A stretch of 64,000 bases of DNA, taken from contig NZ_JACIEH010000002.1 of NCBI RefSeq assembly GCF_014196745.1, forward strand, positions 806,383 through 870,382, written 5' to 3'. Under the pieces are notes generated by a model. That model was not told the DNA's origin and searched no databases. It saw nothing but the letters and a program-made list of their open reading frames with translations. Position 1 is the first letter of the stretch. Every line of letters begins with the position of its first letter. This document shows positions 50,283 through 60,326 of this stretch, piece by piece. Origin of the DNA: Sphingomonas kyeonggiensis. GTDB lineage: Bacteria; Pseudomonadota; Alphaproteobacteria; Sphingomonadales; Sphingomonadaceae. A program made the translations under genes and the position numbers.

Positions 50283-53200
50283 TCAGAAGTTGATCGTGGT
50301 GCCGATGGCGACCTGGCGACCCAGCGAGTCGTAGCGGGCCGACAGCGTGTTGTTGCGCGACAGGCCGTAGTTGTACGAGTTCGGCAGGATCGGCGGGGTC
50401 GTGTCGAGCAGGTTGTTGACCGCGAGACGGACCGAATAGGCCTTGTTCACGCGCACCGCGAGCGACAGGTCGAAATAGTCCTGCGCGTCGATGCGGTAGA
50501 AGGTCGCGCGGTTGTCGCCCGGGTTCCACTGCAGGTTGGGATCGTTCGAGTTGGTCACGTTGGTCAGCGGACCGAGGTGACGCCAGTTGAACGATGCGCT
50601 GAAGATGTCGTCAGCGGTCGTGTAGGTGGTGCGCAGGTTGTGCGACCACTTCGGGATCAGCTGACCGCAGCCCGAGCCGTAGTAGCCGGCGCAGTTGTAC
50701 TTCTTCAGGATCGGCGAGTCCTGGCCACCGGCATAGGTGGTCAGCGAGGCCGAGAAGTCGAAGCCGAGCGTACCGACCTTGGCGAGGTTCAGGTTGTACT
50801 GGCCCTGGAAGTCCCAGCCCGCCGACTTGCTGCGATAGTAGTTGGTGGTGCCGCCGCGGATATAGCCCGAGGTCGGGTTGCTGTTCGGCGTGCTGAACAG
50901 CGTGCCGTCGGCGTTACGGACGAACTTCGAGCAGAAGAACTCGCTGCCGGTCTGGGCGCAACCATTCGAGAAATAGTCGTAGCCGTTATAGCCGATCGAG
51001 TCCTTCAGGTTGATGATGAAGCGGTCGGCCGAGAAGGTGAAGCCCTTCAGGAAGCGCGGCTTCAGCACCAGGCCGAAGGTCTTGGTGTAGGCGGTTTCCG
51101 GATCGACCGGGAAGCCGCCGCTGCGGAAGGTGCAGCCAGCCTGGCCGGCCGGGAGCGTCGCACCGTCGCCGCACAGCAGCGTCGCGCTGCCGTACAGATT
51201 GTCCGCCAGGCCGGTCGCGCGGCAAGCCTCACGCGATGCCACCGGCGCGCCGTAGGTCACCGGGCCGCCGGGCGTCGTGCTCGGGATCACGGTCGGGGCG
51301 CAGATGTCGTTATAGGCGGTGGTGATCCGGCTCCAGCTCGAGTTGCTGCCCTGATAGGCCTCGACGACCGTCGGGGCGCGCTGGGCGCGGTTGATCGATG
51401 CGCGGAAGGTGATGTCCGGGATCGGGGCCCAGATCGCCTCGCCCTTCCAGGTCGAGAACTTGTCCGGGTTGCTGCTGTACTTCGACACGCGGTACGCGCC
51501 GTTGAGCTGCAGCAGGTGGGCGAACGGCTTGCGCTGTGCGAGCGGCGCCTGCACTTCGACGCTGCCTTCCCACACATGCTGGCCCAGATTGGAGTCCGTG
51601 CCGCCATTTTCCGCGCGGTAGATATCGTCGGCAAAGCCGCGCAGCTTGTCCTCACGATATTCGGCGTTGAACGCCACGGCCAGGCCGTCTTCCGCGAACG
51701 GGCTGGTGATGCCGTACTTGCCGAGATCGCCCTGCACGGTCGCGATCGCGTTGTAGAGCGTGTTCACGGTCGTGGTGGTGCCGTTGCGGCCGGTCAGCAG
51801 GTAGTTGGCGAGGGCGGCGTTGTTGTTGTTCGCGCTGAACGCATCGAACGGAACGCAGCTCGGGTCGGTGCCATCGACCACCGACTGGCAGGTCGGGGTG
51901 CCGTTGACGTTCACGACGTTCAGCGAGCGGTTGATCTTGGCGAAGTCAGGGAAGTTGCTGCCGGTATAGTCCTGACGGTTGCGGGCGTAGACGCCGCCGA
52001 CGTCATAGCTCCACGCCTCGGCGAAGTTGCCGCGGATGCCGGCCGAGATGCGGGTACCCTGGTTGAGGTACACGTCTTCGGCCTGGGCCAGGCCGTTGAA
52101 GCGGTAGCGAACGTCCAGATCCGCCTTGGCGGTGGCGCTGCCGGCGTTGACGCCGCAGAGCGCGGTGGCCTGCGAGGTGGACAGGAACGGGTTGTTGCAG
52201 TTCACCTGGTAGGGCGTGCTGCCATAGGCGGTGTAGCTGTAGACACGTGCCGGGAACGGGTTGCTCGAGCGGTCGCGGAACCACATGCCGTTCACATAGA
52301 GCTCGGCAGCGTCCGACAGGTGGAGCGAGGCGAAGCCGCCGGCATTCCAGCGCTCGTTCTCGCGCTGGAACGAATAGCCGTCATACGGATTGGCGGCGTT
52401 GCCGACACCAGCGCCGTACGGCACGAAGGTGCGCGTGCCGTTCGGGTTGTTGACATACTGGGTGCCGCTGTTCGGGCCGCTGCGCGGCGAGACATAGCCG
52501 CTCGGCGAATAGGTCGACACCGAGCAGGTCAGCGGGCCGTCCTTGACGCTCTCGACCAGCTGGCAAGCCGAAGTCTCACGCGCCGAATAGGGCACGAGCT
52601 CTGCCTTGCGGTAGTTGACATAGCCGTTGAGGCTGAGGTTGCCGTCGAAGAACTTCTTGCCGGCGGTCAGCGAGATGTCGGCGCGGCCACCGTCGGTGGT
52701 CAGGCCCTTGGGCGTGCCGAAGGCATAGGGGCCGGCGACCTTCGAGACGAGGCCCGGCTTGTTCTCATGCGCGTAGAAATTGTAGTTCGCGTTGAGCTGA
52801 AGGCCTTCGAAGTCCTTGTTCATGATGAAGTTCACGACGCCCGCGACCGCGTCCGAGCCGTAGACTGCCGAGGCGCCGCCGGTCAGCACGTCCACGCGCT
52901 GGATCAGCGAGGTCGGGATCATGTTCGCGTCGAGGCCGTTCATCGTGCCGAGGCGCTTGCCGTCGACCAGGATCAGCGTGCGCTCGAAGCCGAGGTTGCG
53001 CAGCTTGATGCGCTGGCGGCCGTCCGAATCCTGATAGTTCTGCTGGCTGTCCGGCGCGACCTGCGGGATGCGGTTCATCACTTCTTCGATGTTGACCGCC
53101 GCCTGGGCGCGGATCGACTCCGAGGTAACCGAGGTGATCGGCGATGCCGCCGTGGTGTTCGGCCGGTTGATGCGGCTGCCGGTGACGATGATCGCACCGG

Positions 53201-53324
53201 TGTCCTGCGTATCCGCAGCCGCTGCTGCGGTGCTGTCCTGTTCCGCTTCCTGCGCCATGGCAGGCGCAGCGATCAACACCGCGAAACAGGTGGAACTCAA
53301 CAACAAGGCATTGAACTTCTTCAT
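50283..53324 (-). CDS. TonB-dependent outer-membrane receptor
   Basis: 1,013 residues. ATG 53324 follows AAGGGGG. The signal peptide ends APAMAQ. A Ton-box-like stretch GAIIVTGSRI lies at 43-52, the plug runs to about 170 (IKLRNLGFERTLILVDGKR, LTGGASAVYGSDAVAGVVN), and a 22-strand-type barrel ends in the expected terminal Phe. Four extracellular Cys pairs are likely. It imports substrates too large for porins; next to glycosidases and glycosylasparaginase the natural cargo is an oligosaccharide or glycopeptide. It lies 35 bases after the glycosylasparaginase gene with no terminator between, so the two form one transcript. Confidence 0.93.
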   Translation of the reverse strand: MKKFNALLLSSTCFAVLIAAPAMAQEAEQDSTAAAAADTQDTGAIIVTGSRINRPNTTAASPITSVTSESIRAQAAVNIEEVMNRIPQVAPDSQQNYQDSDGRQRIKLRNLGFERTLILVDGKRLGTMNGLDANMIPTSLIQRVDVLTGGASAVYGSDAVAGVVNFIMNKDFEGLQLNANYNFYAHENKPGLVSKVAGPYAFGTPKGLTTDGGRADISLTAGKKFFDGNLSLNGYVNYRKAELVPYSARETSACQLVESVKDGPLTCSVSTYSPSGYVSPRSGPNSGTQYVNNPNGTRTFVPYGAGVGNAANPYDGYSFQRENERWNAGGFASLHLSDAAELYVNGMWFRDRSSNPFPARVYSYTAYGSTPYQVNCNNPFLSTSQATALCGVNAGSATAKADLDVRYRFNGLAQAEDVYLNQGTRISAGIRGNFAEAWSYDVGGVYARNRQDYTGSNFPDFAKINRSLNVVNVNGTPTCQSVVDGTDPSCVPFDAFSANNNNAALANYLLTGRNGTTTTVNTLYNAIATVQGDLGKYGITSPFAEDGLAVAFNAEYREDKLRGFADDIYRAENGGTDSNLGQHVWEGSVEVQAPLAQRKPFAHLLQLNGAYRVSKYSSNPDKFSTWKGEAIWAPIPDITFRASINRAQRAPTVVEAYQGSNSSWSRITTAYNDICAPTVIPSTTPGGPVTYGAPVASREACRATGLADNLYGSATLLCGDGATLPAGQAGCTFRSGGFPVDPETAYTKTFGLVLKPRFLKGFTFSADRFIINLKDSIGYNGYDYFSNGCAQTGSEFFCSKFVRNADGTLFSTPNSNPTSGYIRGGTTNYYRSKSAGWDFQGQYNLNLAKVGTLGFDFSASLTTYAGGQDSPILKKYNCAGYYGSGCGQLIPKWSHNLRTTYTTADDIFSASFNWRHLGPLTNVTNSNDPNLQWNPGDNRATFYRIDAQDYFDLSLAVRVNKAYSVRLAVNNLLDTTPPILPNSYNYGLSRNNTLSARYDSLGRQVAIGTTINF

Positions 53325-53359
53325 TAATTCCCCCTTGGAAAACCAGGAATGGGTGAGGA

Positions 53360-54358
53360 TTACTTGGAGGCCGCGGGCTTCTTTAAGCTCTCGGAGGCCA
53401 GGACTTGGGTTCGTCCCTCGAGGTCGGTCACTGCGTAGGTGAAGCCGGGCTGGAGCGCGAAGGCGCCGATCTCGCCGCGATGGTTGATCGCCAGGAAGCC
53501 GACCTGCGCGTCGCGCACGGCGTCGCCGCGCAGCTTGAGGATGTGGAGCACGGCTTCGCGGCAGGCGGCCTGGGGCGACATGCCGGCGCGCATCGAGGCG
53601 ACGACGCGAGCCGATCCGGCAATGCGGGTGACTTCCTCGCCCACACCGGTGGCGGTGGCGCCGCCGACGCCGGCCTCGACGAACAGGCCGGAGCCGGCCT
53701 GGGGCGAATCGCCGACGCGGCCGCGCAGCTTGAACGCCATGCCCGAAGTGGTGCAGGCGCCAGCAAGCTGGCCGTCGGGTGCGCAGAACAGCATGCCGAT
53801 CGTATCATGGTCGAGCGCCGAGCCGCGCTGGTTCTCGATGTTGACGATCGGCTTGTACTTGGCGGTCTTGAGCCAGTCGCGCCACGCCTTCTCGGCCTCG
53901 GCGGTCGGCATGGCGACCTTCTCGAAGCCTTCGGCTTCGGCGAACTGGTGCGCGCCTTCGCCGACCAGGAAGGTGTGCGGCGTCTTCTCCATCACCCGGC
54001 GCGCGACGGAGATCGGATGGGCGAAATCCTCGAGCGCGGCCACCGCGCCGACATTGCCGCGATCGTCCATGATGATCGCGTCGAGCGTCACATGGCCGTC
54101 GCGGTCGGGATAGCCGGCAAAGCCGACCGAATGATTCTTGGGATCGGCCTCGGGCACGCGGGCACCGGCTTCGACCGCATCGAGCAGGCTTCCGCTCTTC
54201 TTCCACTGCGCAAAGGCCGCGGCATTGGCGGGCGCGCCGAAATCCCAGGTCGAGAGAATAAGGGTACGGTTAGCGGGGCGGGCGAGCGCCGGCGCAGCAA
54301 CGCCGAGGGCCGCGCCTCCGATTCCCAATCCCATAGCGCCGCGGCGAGACGTTTTCAT
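53360..54358 (-). CDS. Glycosylasparaginase (N4-(beta-N-acetylglucosaminyl)-L-asparaginase)
   Basis: 332 residues from ATG 54358; an in-frame TTG two codons earlier has no better ribosome site. It is an Ntn hydrolase that cleaves the GlcNAc-Asn bond of N-glycoproteins. The precursor is cut before Thr186 in HDTIG (His184-Asp185-Thr186), freeing the nucleophile. Other family residues are visible: STW (Trp38), CTTSG (203-204) and RVGDSP (Arg214, Asp217). The N-terminus TSRRGAMGLGIGGAAL has a twin-arginine look. The enzyme class does not accept core-fucosylated substrate, which fits the nearby fucosidase gene. Confidence 0.9.
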   Translation of the reverse strand: MKTSRRGAMGLGIGGAALGVAAPALARPANRTLILSTWDFGAPANAAAFAQWKKSGSLLDAVEAGARVPEADPKNHSVGFAGYPDRDGHVTLDAIIMDDRGNVGAVAALEDFAHPISVARRVMEKTPHTFLVGEGAHQFAEAEGFEKVAMPTAEAEKAWRDWLKTAKYKPIVNIENQRGSALDHDTIGMLFCAPDGQLAGACTTSGMAFKLRGRVGDSPQAGSGLFVEAGVGGATATGVGEEVTRIAGSARVVASMRAGMSPQAACREAVLHILKLRGDAVRDAQVGFLAINHRGEIGAFALQPGFTYAVTDLEGRTQVLASESLKKPAASK

Positions 54359-54631
54359 CGACAAGCACCACCCAATGACCCGGCCGCCTGAAGGCGGTCT
54401 CCATGTGTCCGGGTCTTATCTGCAGACCCTCGACTGCAATGAAGTTGTCATAGGTGAAAAATCACTTCAATACCAAAAACGCATTTGGTGCTATGTGTCG
54501 TGAGCATCTTGCGTACCAGTTGCAAAATTACGTCACTCCGGCGCGGCGCGCCTGGCTCACAACGCACAACGCGCCACAGGACGAGCGGGTTGCTCGCCAT
54601 GTGACGCGTCGTGCGGCTTGGTTGAGAGGGG
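54359..54631 (-). promoter_or_regulatory. Regulatory gap before the glycosylasparaginase-receptor operon
   Basis: 273 bases with an AT-rich centre. ACCAAA-N6-TTTGGT (54472-54489) is a perfect inverted repeat, and GTGA-AAAA-TCAC (54454-54465) a second. On the minus strand TTGGTA and TATGAC, 18 bases apart, could form a promoter overlapping both, so a repressor controlled by glycan products is plausible. An open frame of 64 codons on the plus strand (54454-54648) is not convincing as a gene. Confidence 0.45.
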
Positions 54632-56551
54632 TTAGCGGGCGGGCGTGAAGCCGCCGATGCCCGCGATCGCGAGACGGCCGGCCGGCACCGCAGTCTCGGC
54701 GAAGCTGATCCGCAGGTAGCGCGAGAGGCGCGGCTTCGCGAAGGCGATCCGCTGGGTCGAGAGCGCATAGGCGATGTTCGAGAACTCGCCGCTCGCCGCT
54801 GGTTCCCAATTGGTACCGTCGCGGCTCGTTTCCGCGACATACCCACGTGGCGGCGCGGCGCCGGTCATCACCTGGCGCGAAGGCGTGAGGCTGAAGCCGG
54901 CGAGATCGGCGTCGCCGCCGAGATCCACCGTCACCCTGGCGGGCTTGCCGGCGGTGGGGCTGGGCTGCACCCAGATCGTGCTTGCCTCATTGTCGAGCAA
55001 CTTCTCGGCACTGGGGGCACTCGCCTCGACCACCTTCCATTTGGTCACGTCGAGCACGGTCGGGTCGGTCGAGACGATCACCGGTACCGGCACCGGCGCG
55101 ACCGAGGCGAACAGGGCGAACTCGCTGATCGCCGGGCAGGCCGGCGCCTCGAGGATGCGCAGACGCACCCGGCGCGGGGCGATCGGGGCGGTCAGGCGGA
55201 TAACGCGCTGGGCCGAGATGCATTCATGCTCGGCCAGCGTCTTCCAGACGCCGCCGATCTCGGCATCGACCGCGAAGCGGGTCACGCGCACGCCGAGCGG
55301 GAGATACTCGCGCAGCCGGATCACGTCGAAGCGGGTGCCCGGCTTGAGGTCGAGCGTAAGGCTGGGCGTGGTCGCCTGGTCGGGCGTGGTCCAATAGGTC
55401 TCGCGATTGCCGTCGAGCACCCGCGCCGGCGCGAAGCCCGGACGGGCGTGGCTGGCATGCGCCACGGCACCCTTGGCGAGATCCTTCGCAAAGGTCGCAC
55501 GGATGGCGTCGCCGAACGACTTGAGGATCTTGAAGTCCTGGTCGGGAATCCGGCCGCGGCGATCGGGCGGGAGGTTGAGGTTCAGGTTGGTGCCACGGCC
55601 CACCGACTCGTCATACAGGCGGATCAGCCGCTCCGGGCTCTTCACCTTGGAGTCCTCGTCGGAATGGTAGAACCAGCCCGGACGGATCGAGACGTCGGTC
55701 TCCGCCGGCCACCAGATCGCGCCGCCGCGCACGCCGGCATTGCCGTTCTTCTGGTCATAGGGCTCGTCCGGCATGGTCGGCCAGCACGGATCGCCGGCGA
55801 CGCCGTCCTCATTGCCTACCCAGCGGATATCCGCGCCGAGCGGATCGAAGGTGCAGGCGTTCGGCTGGAGCTTGTGGACCAGCGCGACGATCGACGGCCA
55901 GTCATAGTAGCGCGGCGCATCGATCTTCCGTGCCTCGCGCGCGCCGCCATAATAGCCGTCGCCGCCATTGGCGCCGTCGAACCACACTTCGAACAGGTCG
56001 CCATAGCGGGTGCACAGCTCGGTCAGCTGGGCGCGGTAATAGGCGACATAGGCCGGGCGGCCATATTCGGCATGGTTGCGGTCCCAGGGCGACAGATACA
56101 GGCCGAAGGGCAGCTTGGCGCGGCGGCAGGCATCGGCCATCTCGCGGACGATGTCGCCCTTGCCGTTCTTGTAGGGGCTGTTGCGGATGCAATGCTCGGT
56201 GAGCATCGTCGGCCACAGGCAGAAGCCGTCATGATGCTTGGCGGTGAGGATCAGCCCCTCGAGCCCGCCGGCCTTGGCCGCCGCGACGATCTGGTCGGCG
56301 TTGAAATCACTCGGGTTGAACAGCTTGGGGCTCTCGTCGCCGAAACCCCATTCCTTGTCGGTGAAGGTGTTGATCGAGAAATGGACGAAGGCGTATTGCT
56401 CGCGCCCGTGCCAGCGCCACTGGCGCGGGCTGGGCGTAGCGCCGAAGGGCTTCGGCATGTTGGCAGGCGCGGCGGCCTGGGCGGGAACGGCAGGCAGCGC
56501 GCCGGCGGCGAGGCCGGTGGCGAGCAGGGTGCGCCGGGACAGATCGGTCAT
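54632..56551 (-). CDS. GH29 alpha-L-fucosidase with C-terminal F5/8-type domain
   Basis: 639 residues from ATG 56551, six bases after GGAG; the open frame upstream is a shadow of the GH92 gene. A Tat-like signal MTDLSRRTLLATGLAAG opens it. The GH29 barrel (about 40-360) has LTAKHHDGFCLW (His106-His107) and EVWFDGANG with Asp192 as nucleophile. Residues about 360-640 hold discoidin-like domains (LDGNRETYWTT, LDNEASTIWVQ). The sequence looks like subfamily B, whose members prefer alpha-1,3/1,4-fucose. It lies 14 bases after the GH92 stop. Confidence 0.9.
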   Translation of the reverse strand: MTDLSRRTLLATGLAAGALPAVPAQAAAPANMPKPFGATPSPRQWRWHGREQYAFVHFSINTFTDKEWGFGDESPKLFNPSDFNADQIVAAAKAGGLEGLILTAKHHDGFCLWPTMLTEHCIRNSPYKNGKGDIVREMADACRRAKLPFGLYLSPWDRNHAEYGRPAYVAYYRAQLTELCTRYGDLFEVWFDGANGGDGYYGGAREARKIDAPRYYDWPSIVALVHKLQPNACTFDPLGADIRWVGNEDGVAGDPCWPTMPDEPYDQKNGNAGVRGGAIWWPAETDVSIRPGWFYHSDEDSKVKSPERLIRLYDESVGRGTNLNLNLPPDRRGRIPDQDFKILKSFGDAIRATFAKDLAKGAVAHASHARPGFAPARVLDGNRETYWTTPDQATTPSLTLDLKPGTRFDVIRLREYLPLGVRVTRFAVDAEIGGVWKTLAEHECISAQRVIRLTAPIAPRRVRLRILEAPACPAISEFALFASVAPVPVPVIVSTDPTVLDVTKWKVVEASAPSAEKLLDNEASTIWVQPSPTAGKPARVTVDLGGDADLAGFSLTPSRQVMTGAAPPRGYVAETSRDGTNWEPAASGEFSNIAYALSTQRIAFAKPRLSRYLRISFAETAVPAGRLAIAGIGGFTPAR

Positions 56552-56565
56552 CATTCTCTCCAGGA

Positions 56566-58890
56566 TCAGGCGGGGCTGCGGCCGAACGACGGCGGCCGGT
56601 CGGCGCGCGCGCGGCCAAAGGCGCGGTTGGGTTTTGCGGACATGGTGAAGCGCAGCGTGCCGCCGGCGGCGATATCGCGGTGCGAGATCCAGCTCTTGCG
56701 CCACGGGCGGCCGTTCCACGTCACCGCGGCGACATAGGGGGTGTCGGCACGGTTGCCGGGGGCCTCGACCACCAGCTTGCGGCCCTTGCCCAGCTGCATC
56801 TCGGCACGCTCGAACAGCGGCGAGCCGAAGACATAGACGGCCTCGACCGGATCGACCGGGTAGAAGCCGAGCGAGGAGAGGACGAACCAGGCGCTCATCT
56901 GGCCGCAATCGTCATTGCCGATGATGCCGTCGGGGTCGTTCTTGTACATCTCGGTGCATAGCCGGCGGATCATCGCCTGCGTCTTCCAGGGTGCGCCGAC
57001 ATAGCTGTAGAGATAGGCGGCGTGCTGGTCCGGCTCGTTGCCATGGGCGTACTGCCCGACCAGCCCGGAGATGTCGGGCGGCGCATTGTCTGGCAGGGTC
57101 GAGGGTGCGGTGAACAACGCGTCGAGCTTCGCTTCGTACGCGGCGTCGCCGCCCATGTGCGCGATCATGCCATAGATGTCGTGCTGGTTGAGGAAGGTCG
57201 CCTGCCAGCCATTCGCTTCGGTATAATCGCGCCACCACGGCTTGGGCATGTGGCCGAGCTGGACGGGATCATAGTCCTTCCACCACTGGCCATTCTCGAA
57301 GCGGGGGCGGGCGAAGCCGATCTTGCCGTCGATGACGTTGCGCCAGTTGCCCGAGCGCTTGTGCAGCCGCTCGGCATCCTCGGTGGCACCGGCCACGCGT
57401 GCGAGATGCGACGAGGCCCAGTCGTCATAGGCATATTCCTGGGTACGGCTGACGCTCTCGAACACCTTGTCCGCCGGGACATAGCCGAGCTTGTCGTACA
57501 GGTCGCGGCCAAGGCTGTTGTCCTTGTCCGGTGCCGAGAAATCGAAGCTGCACTTGCGGATCGCCGGCCAGGCCGCGGCATAGTCGGCGGGGATGCCCTT
57601 GGCATGCGCCTCGGCGAGCGGGACGACGCCGTGCCAACCGATCATCGTGCCGGTTTCCTTGCCCTGCAGCGGCCAGACCAGCGGGCCGAAGCGCGACTGC
57701 GCCGTCTGGCGGATCATGTCGTCGATGAGCAGCTTGGTCTGATCGGGCGCGACCAGGGTGAGCAGCGGATGCAGCGCGCGATAGGTGTCCCACAGCGAAT
57801 AGGTGCTGAACGCCGCACCGCCCGCGGGCACGGTCTGCGTCTTGCCGTCCATGCCGGGATAGCGGCCATCGACGTCGGACACGAGCGTGGGCGCGAGCTG
57901 CGCGTGATAGAGCGCCGAGGAGAGGATCGTCCGCTGGTCGGGCGTGCCGCCCTCGACCTTCACGCTGCCCAGCGACTTGCTCCACAAGGCAGCGGCGTCG
58001 CGGCGGACCCGGTCGAAGTCCCAATGCTTCGCCTCGGCGGCGAGGTTGGCGCGGGCGCCATCGGCATCGACCGCGGAGATGCCGCAGCGGATCACCAGCG
58101 GCGCGCTGCCCGCATCGTCATAATGGAGCACGGCCTTGAGCCGCTTGCCCGCGACGCGGGTGGTGCCCGCCGGCTGGGCGACATCGTCGTCGCCGATGAA
58201 GGTGATGCGGTCGGGCTTCCGCGACAGCTGCATAGCGAAGAAGATCCGCCGGCCCTTGGCCCAGCGGAACACGCGGCGCGTGCCGCTGAGCGTGCCGTCC
58301 GCGGCGAGCTCCAGCAGCGCCTCGTCAACCAGCGGCGGCGAGTCCGACTTGTCGAGGATGAGGTGCGACAGGTCGATCAGCACATGGCCCTTGCCCGCCG
58401 GGAAGCGATAGCGGTGCCAGCCGGTGCGCTCGGTGACGGTCAGTTCGGCCTGGACGCCGGTTTCCAGCGCGACCCGGTAATAGCCCGGCTCGGCATGCTC
58501 GCCCGAGAAACGCTGGCGATAGCCTGCGTCGGGGTTCTCGGGTGTGCCGGGCTGGAGCTGCACCGGGCCGGTTGCCGGCACCACCAGCACATCGAGCATG
58601 TCGCCGATGCCGGTGCCGGAGAGATGGGTGTGCGAGAAGCCGAGGATCGAGGTGTCGGTCTTGTAATAGCCCGAGCAGGTTTCCCAGCGCTCGACGCCCG
58701 TATCGGGGCTGAGCTGGACCATGCCAAAGGGCAGGGTGGCGCCGGGATAGGTATGGCCGGTGCCGCCGGTGCCGATGAACAGGTTCGGCTCGACCGGCGG
58801 GGCCGGCAGGCGGGCATGGGCGGGGAGGGCCGCGGTGGCAGCAAGGCCGAGGCCGGTGGAAGCGAGGAGTTGGCGGCGGGTGGGGTTCAC
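56566..58890 (-). CDS. GH92 exo-alpha-mannosidase
   Basis: 774 residues. GTG 58890 overlaps the GH125 stop (GTGA) and yields a Tat-like signal [16 protein letters not shown]; the longer frame would start inside GH125. GH92 hallmarks: [24 protein letters not shown] opening, [20 protein letters not shown] with Glu619 as general acid, and [11 protein letters not shown] with Asp660-Asp661 as base. The family is calcium-dependent and trims alpha-1,2/1,3/1,6 or mannosyl-phosphate linkages of N-glycans. Full-length by comparison with the family. Confidence 0.93.
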   Translation of the reverse strand: MNPTRRQLLASTGLGLAATAALPAHARLPAPPVEPNLFIGTGGTGHTYPGATLPFGMVQLSPDTGVERWETCSGYYKTDTSILGFSHTHLSGTGIGDMLDVLVVPATGPVQLQPGTPENPDAGYRQRFSGEHAEPGYYRVALETGVQAELTVTERTGWHRYRFPAGKGHVLIDLSHLILDKSDSPPLVDEALLELAADGTLSGTRRVFRWAKGRRIFFAMQLSRKPDRITFIGDDDVAQPAGTTRVAGKRLKAVLHYDDAGSAPLVIRCGISAVDADGARANLAAEAKHWDFDRVRRDAAALWSKSLGSVKVEGGTPDQRTILSSALYHAQLAPTLVSDVDGRYPGMDGKTQTVPAGGAAFSTYSLWDTYRALHPLLTLVAPDQTKLLIDDMIRQTAQSRFGPLVWPLQGKETGTMIGWHGVVPLAEAHAKGIPADYAAAWPAIRKCSFDFSAPDKDNSLGRDLYDKLGYVPADKVFESVSRTQEYAYDDWASSHLARVAGATEDAERLHKRSGNWRNVIDGKIGFARPRFENGQWWKDYDPVQLGHMPKPWWRDYTEANGWQATFLNQHDIYGMIAHMGGDAAYEAKLDALFTAPSTLPDNAPPDISGLVGQYAHGNEPDQHAAYLYSYVGAPWKTQAMIRRLCTEMYKNDPDGIIGNDDCGQMSAWFVLSSLGFYPVDPVEAVYVFGSPLFERAEMQLGKGRKLVVEAPGNRADTPYVAAVTWNGRPWRKSWISHRDIAAGGTLRFTMSAKPNRAFGRARADRPPSFGRSPA

Positions 58891-60326
58891 AGCGTTTCTG
58901 CCAGCAATTGGGGACGGGTATCGGCGAGGTGGACGATGAGTTCGCCGAACAGGCCATTGGCCCAGGCGAACCACTCGCGGGTGAATTTGGCGGGATCGTC
59001 CTGATCGACCGCCTCATGGATGAAGCCGGTGCCGCCATCGCTGTCGCGGATCATGCGCAGGCACTGGCGGATCGTCGCGTCGTCCGAGGAGGAGAGCGCG
59101 CGCATCACCAGCGACATCGGCCAGACCTGGCCGAGCCCGACATGCGGGCCGCCAATGCCTTCGACGACCTTGCCGCGCGACCAATAGGGGTTGTTGTCGC
59201 TCCACGCCGCATCGGCGGTGCGGCGCCAGAGCGGGTCGGTCGCCGCGAAGCAGCCGAGATAGGCGAGGCTGGAGAGCGAGGGGACGTTGGCGTCGTCCAT
59301 GAAGATCGTATTGCCGAAGCCGTCGACTTCGAACGGGATCACCTCGCGCCCGTCGGGCAGGCGCATGCGGGCATATTGGCGCAGTGCCGCGTCGACTTCA
59401 TCGGCCAGCGCTACGGCGTCGGTAGCCAGGGCTGCGTCGCCGCGTGCGGCATTCGCGACCACCGCCAGTTCACGCAGGGCGGTCACCGCGAAATAGTTGG
59501 ACGGGATCAGGAAGGGATAGACGCAGGCGTCGTCCGAGGGACGGAAGCCGCAATGGATCAGCCCGACCGAACGCGAGGGCGCGCCATAGCCGTCGAGCAT
59601 CAGCGATTCGGTGGGGTTGTTGCTCCTGCGCTGGAAGCGATAGGGGCCCTTTCTATCCTTGCGCTGCTGCTCGCGGAAGGTCGCGATGCTCAGGCGCGCG
59701 GCTTCCGCCCAGAGCGCGTCGAACGGCGTTTTGTCGCGCGTCGCCTGCCAATAGCCATGCGCGAGACGCATCGCATAGCAGAGCGAGTCGATCTCCCATT
59801 TCCGCTCGGCGACCCCCGGCTTGAGCGGGAAGCGATCGTCGAGCGACCAGCTCAGATTGGTCCTGGCGGCGGGATCCTCCATGAACGCATTGGCATAGGG
59901 ATCGATCAGGATCGAGCGCGACTGGCGGGCGATCAGGCCGTGATAGAGCCGGCGGAGGTCGGCGTCCTCCTTCGCGAGATGCAAATACGGCTTCACTTGC
60001 GCCGAGCTGTCGCGCAGCCACAATGCGTTGATGTCGCCGGTGCGCACGAACGCGTCGGGCGCGCCATCGATGGTGCGCATCGCCACCGTGGTGTCGAGCG
60101 TGTTCGGATAGCAGTTGCCGAACATCCAGCGCAGCTTCGGATCGCCGATCTTCTTCGAGACGCGGACGATCTCACGCTCGACCGACTTGCTGACGAACTT
60201 GCGGTCCGCAGGCGCGGGGCGGTGGCTGACGAAGCCGGTTGCCTTCTGGGCGAGGGCCGGTGTGGCGACGAGCGCGATGCCGGCGCCGATCATCGTACGA
60301 CGGTCGATCATTCCCTTGGCGCTCAT
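58887..60326 (-). CDS. GH125 exo-alpha-1,6-mannosidase
   Basis: 479 residues from ATG 60326, which overlaps the GH3 stop (ATGA) and has AGGAG about 9 bases upstream. The signal region [22 protein letters not shown] is Tat-like. Family strings are [20 protein letters not shown] (Asp106 region), [35 protein letters not shown] and a C-terminal [14 protein letters not shown]125 enzymes remove non-reducing alpha-1,6-mannose, as in N-glycan cores, complementing GH92. Confidence 0.92.
   Translation of the reverse strand: MSAKGMIDRRTMIGAGIALVATPALAQKATGFVSHRPAPADRKFVSKSVEREIVRVSKKIGDPKLRWMFGNCYPNTLDTTVAMRTIDGAPDAFVRTGDINALWLRDSSAQVKPYLHLAKEDADLRRLYHGLIARQSRSILIDPYANAFMEDPAARTNLSWSLDDRFPLKPGVAERKWEIDSLCYAMRLAHGYWQATRDKTPFDALWAEAARLSIATFREQQRKDRKGPYRFQRRSNNPTESLMLDGYGAPSRSVGLIHCGFRPSDDACVYPFLIPSNYFAVTALRELAVVANAARGDAALATDAVALADEVDAALRQYARMRLPDGREVIPFEVDGFGNTIFMDDANVPSLSSLAYLGCFAATDPLWRRTADAAWSDNNPYWSRGKVVEGIGGPHVGLGQVWPMSLVMRALSSSDDATIRQCLRMIRDSDGGTGFIHEAVDQDDPAKFTREWFAWANGLFGELIVHLADTRPQLLAETL

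Noticed and set aside
50577..53327. A 916-codon plus-strand frame opposite the TonB-dependent receptor
   Set aside because: No start context or domain; Arg/Ala/Val-rich antisense of a receptor with a clear signal, plug and terminal Phe.
54454..54648. A 64-codon plus-strand frame in the glycan-locus gap
   Set aside because: No ribosome site, and it runs into the 3' end of the opposing fucosidase gene; the region looks regulatory.
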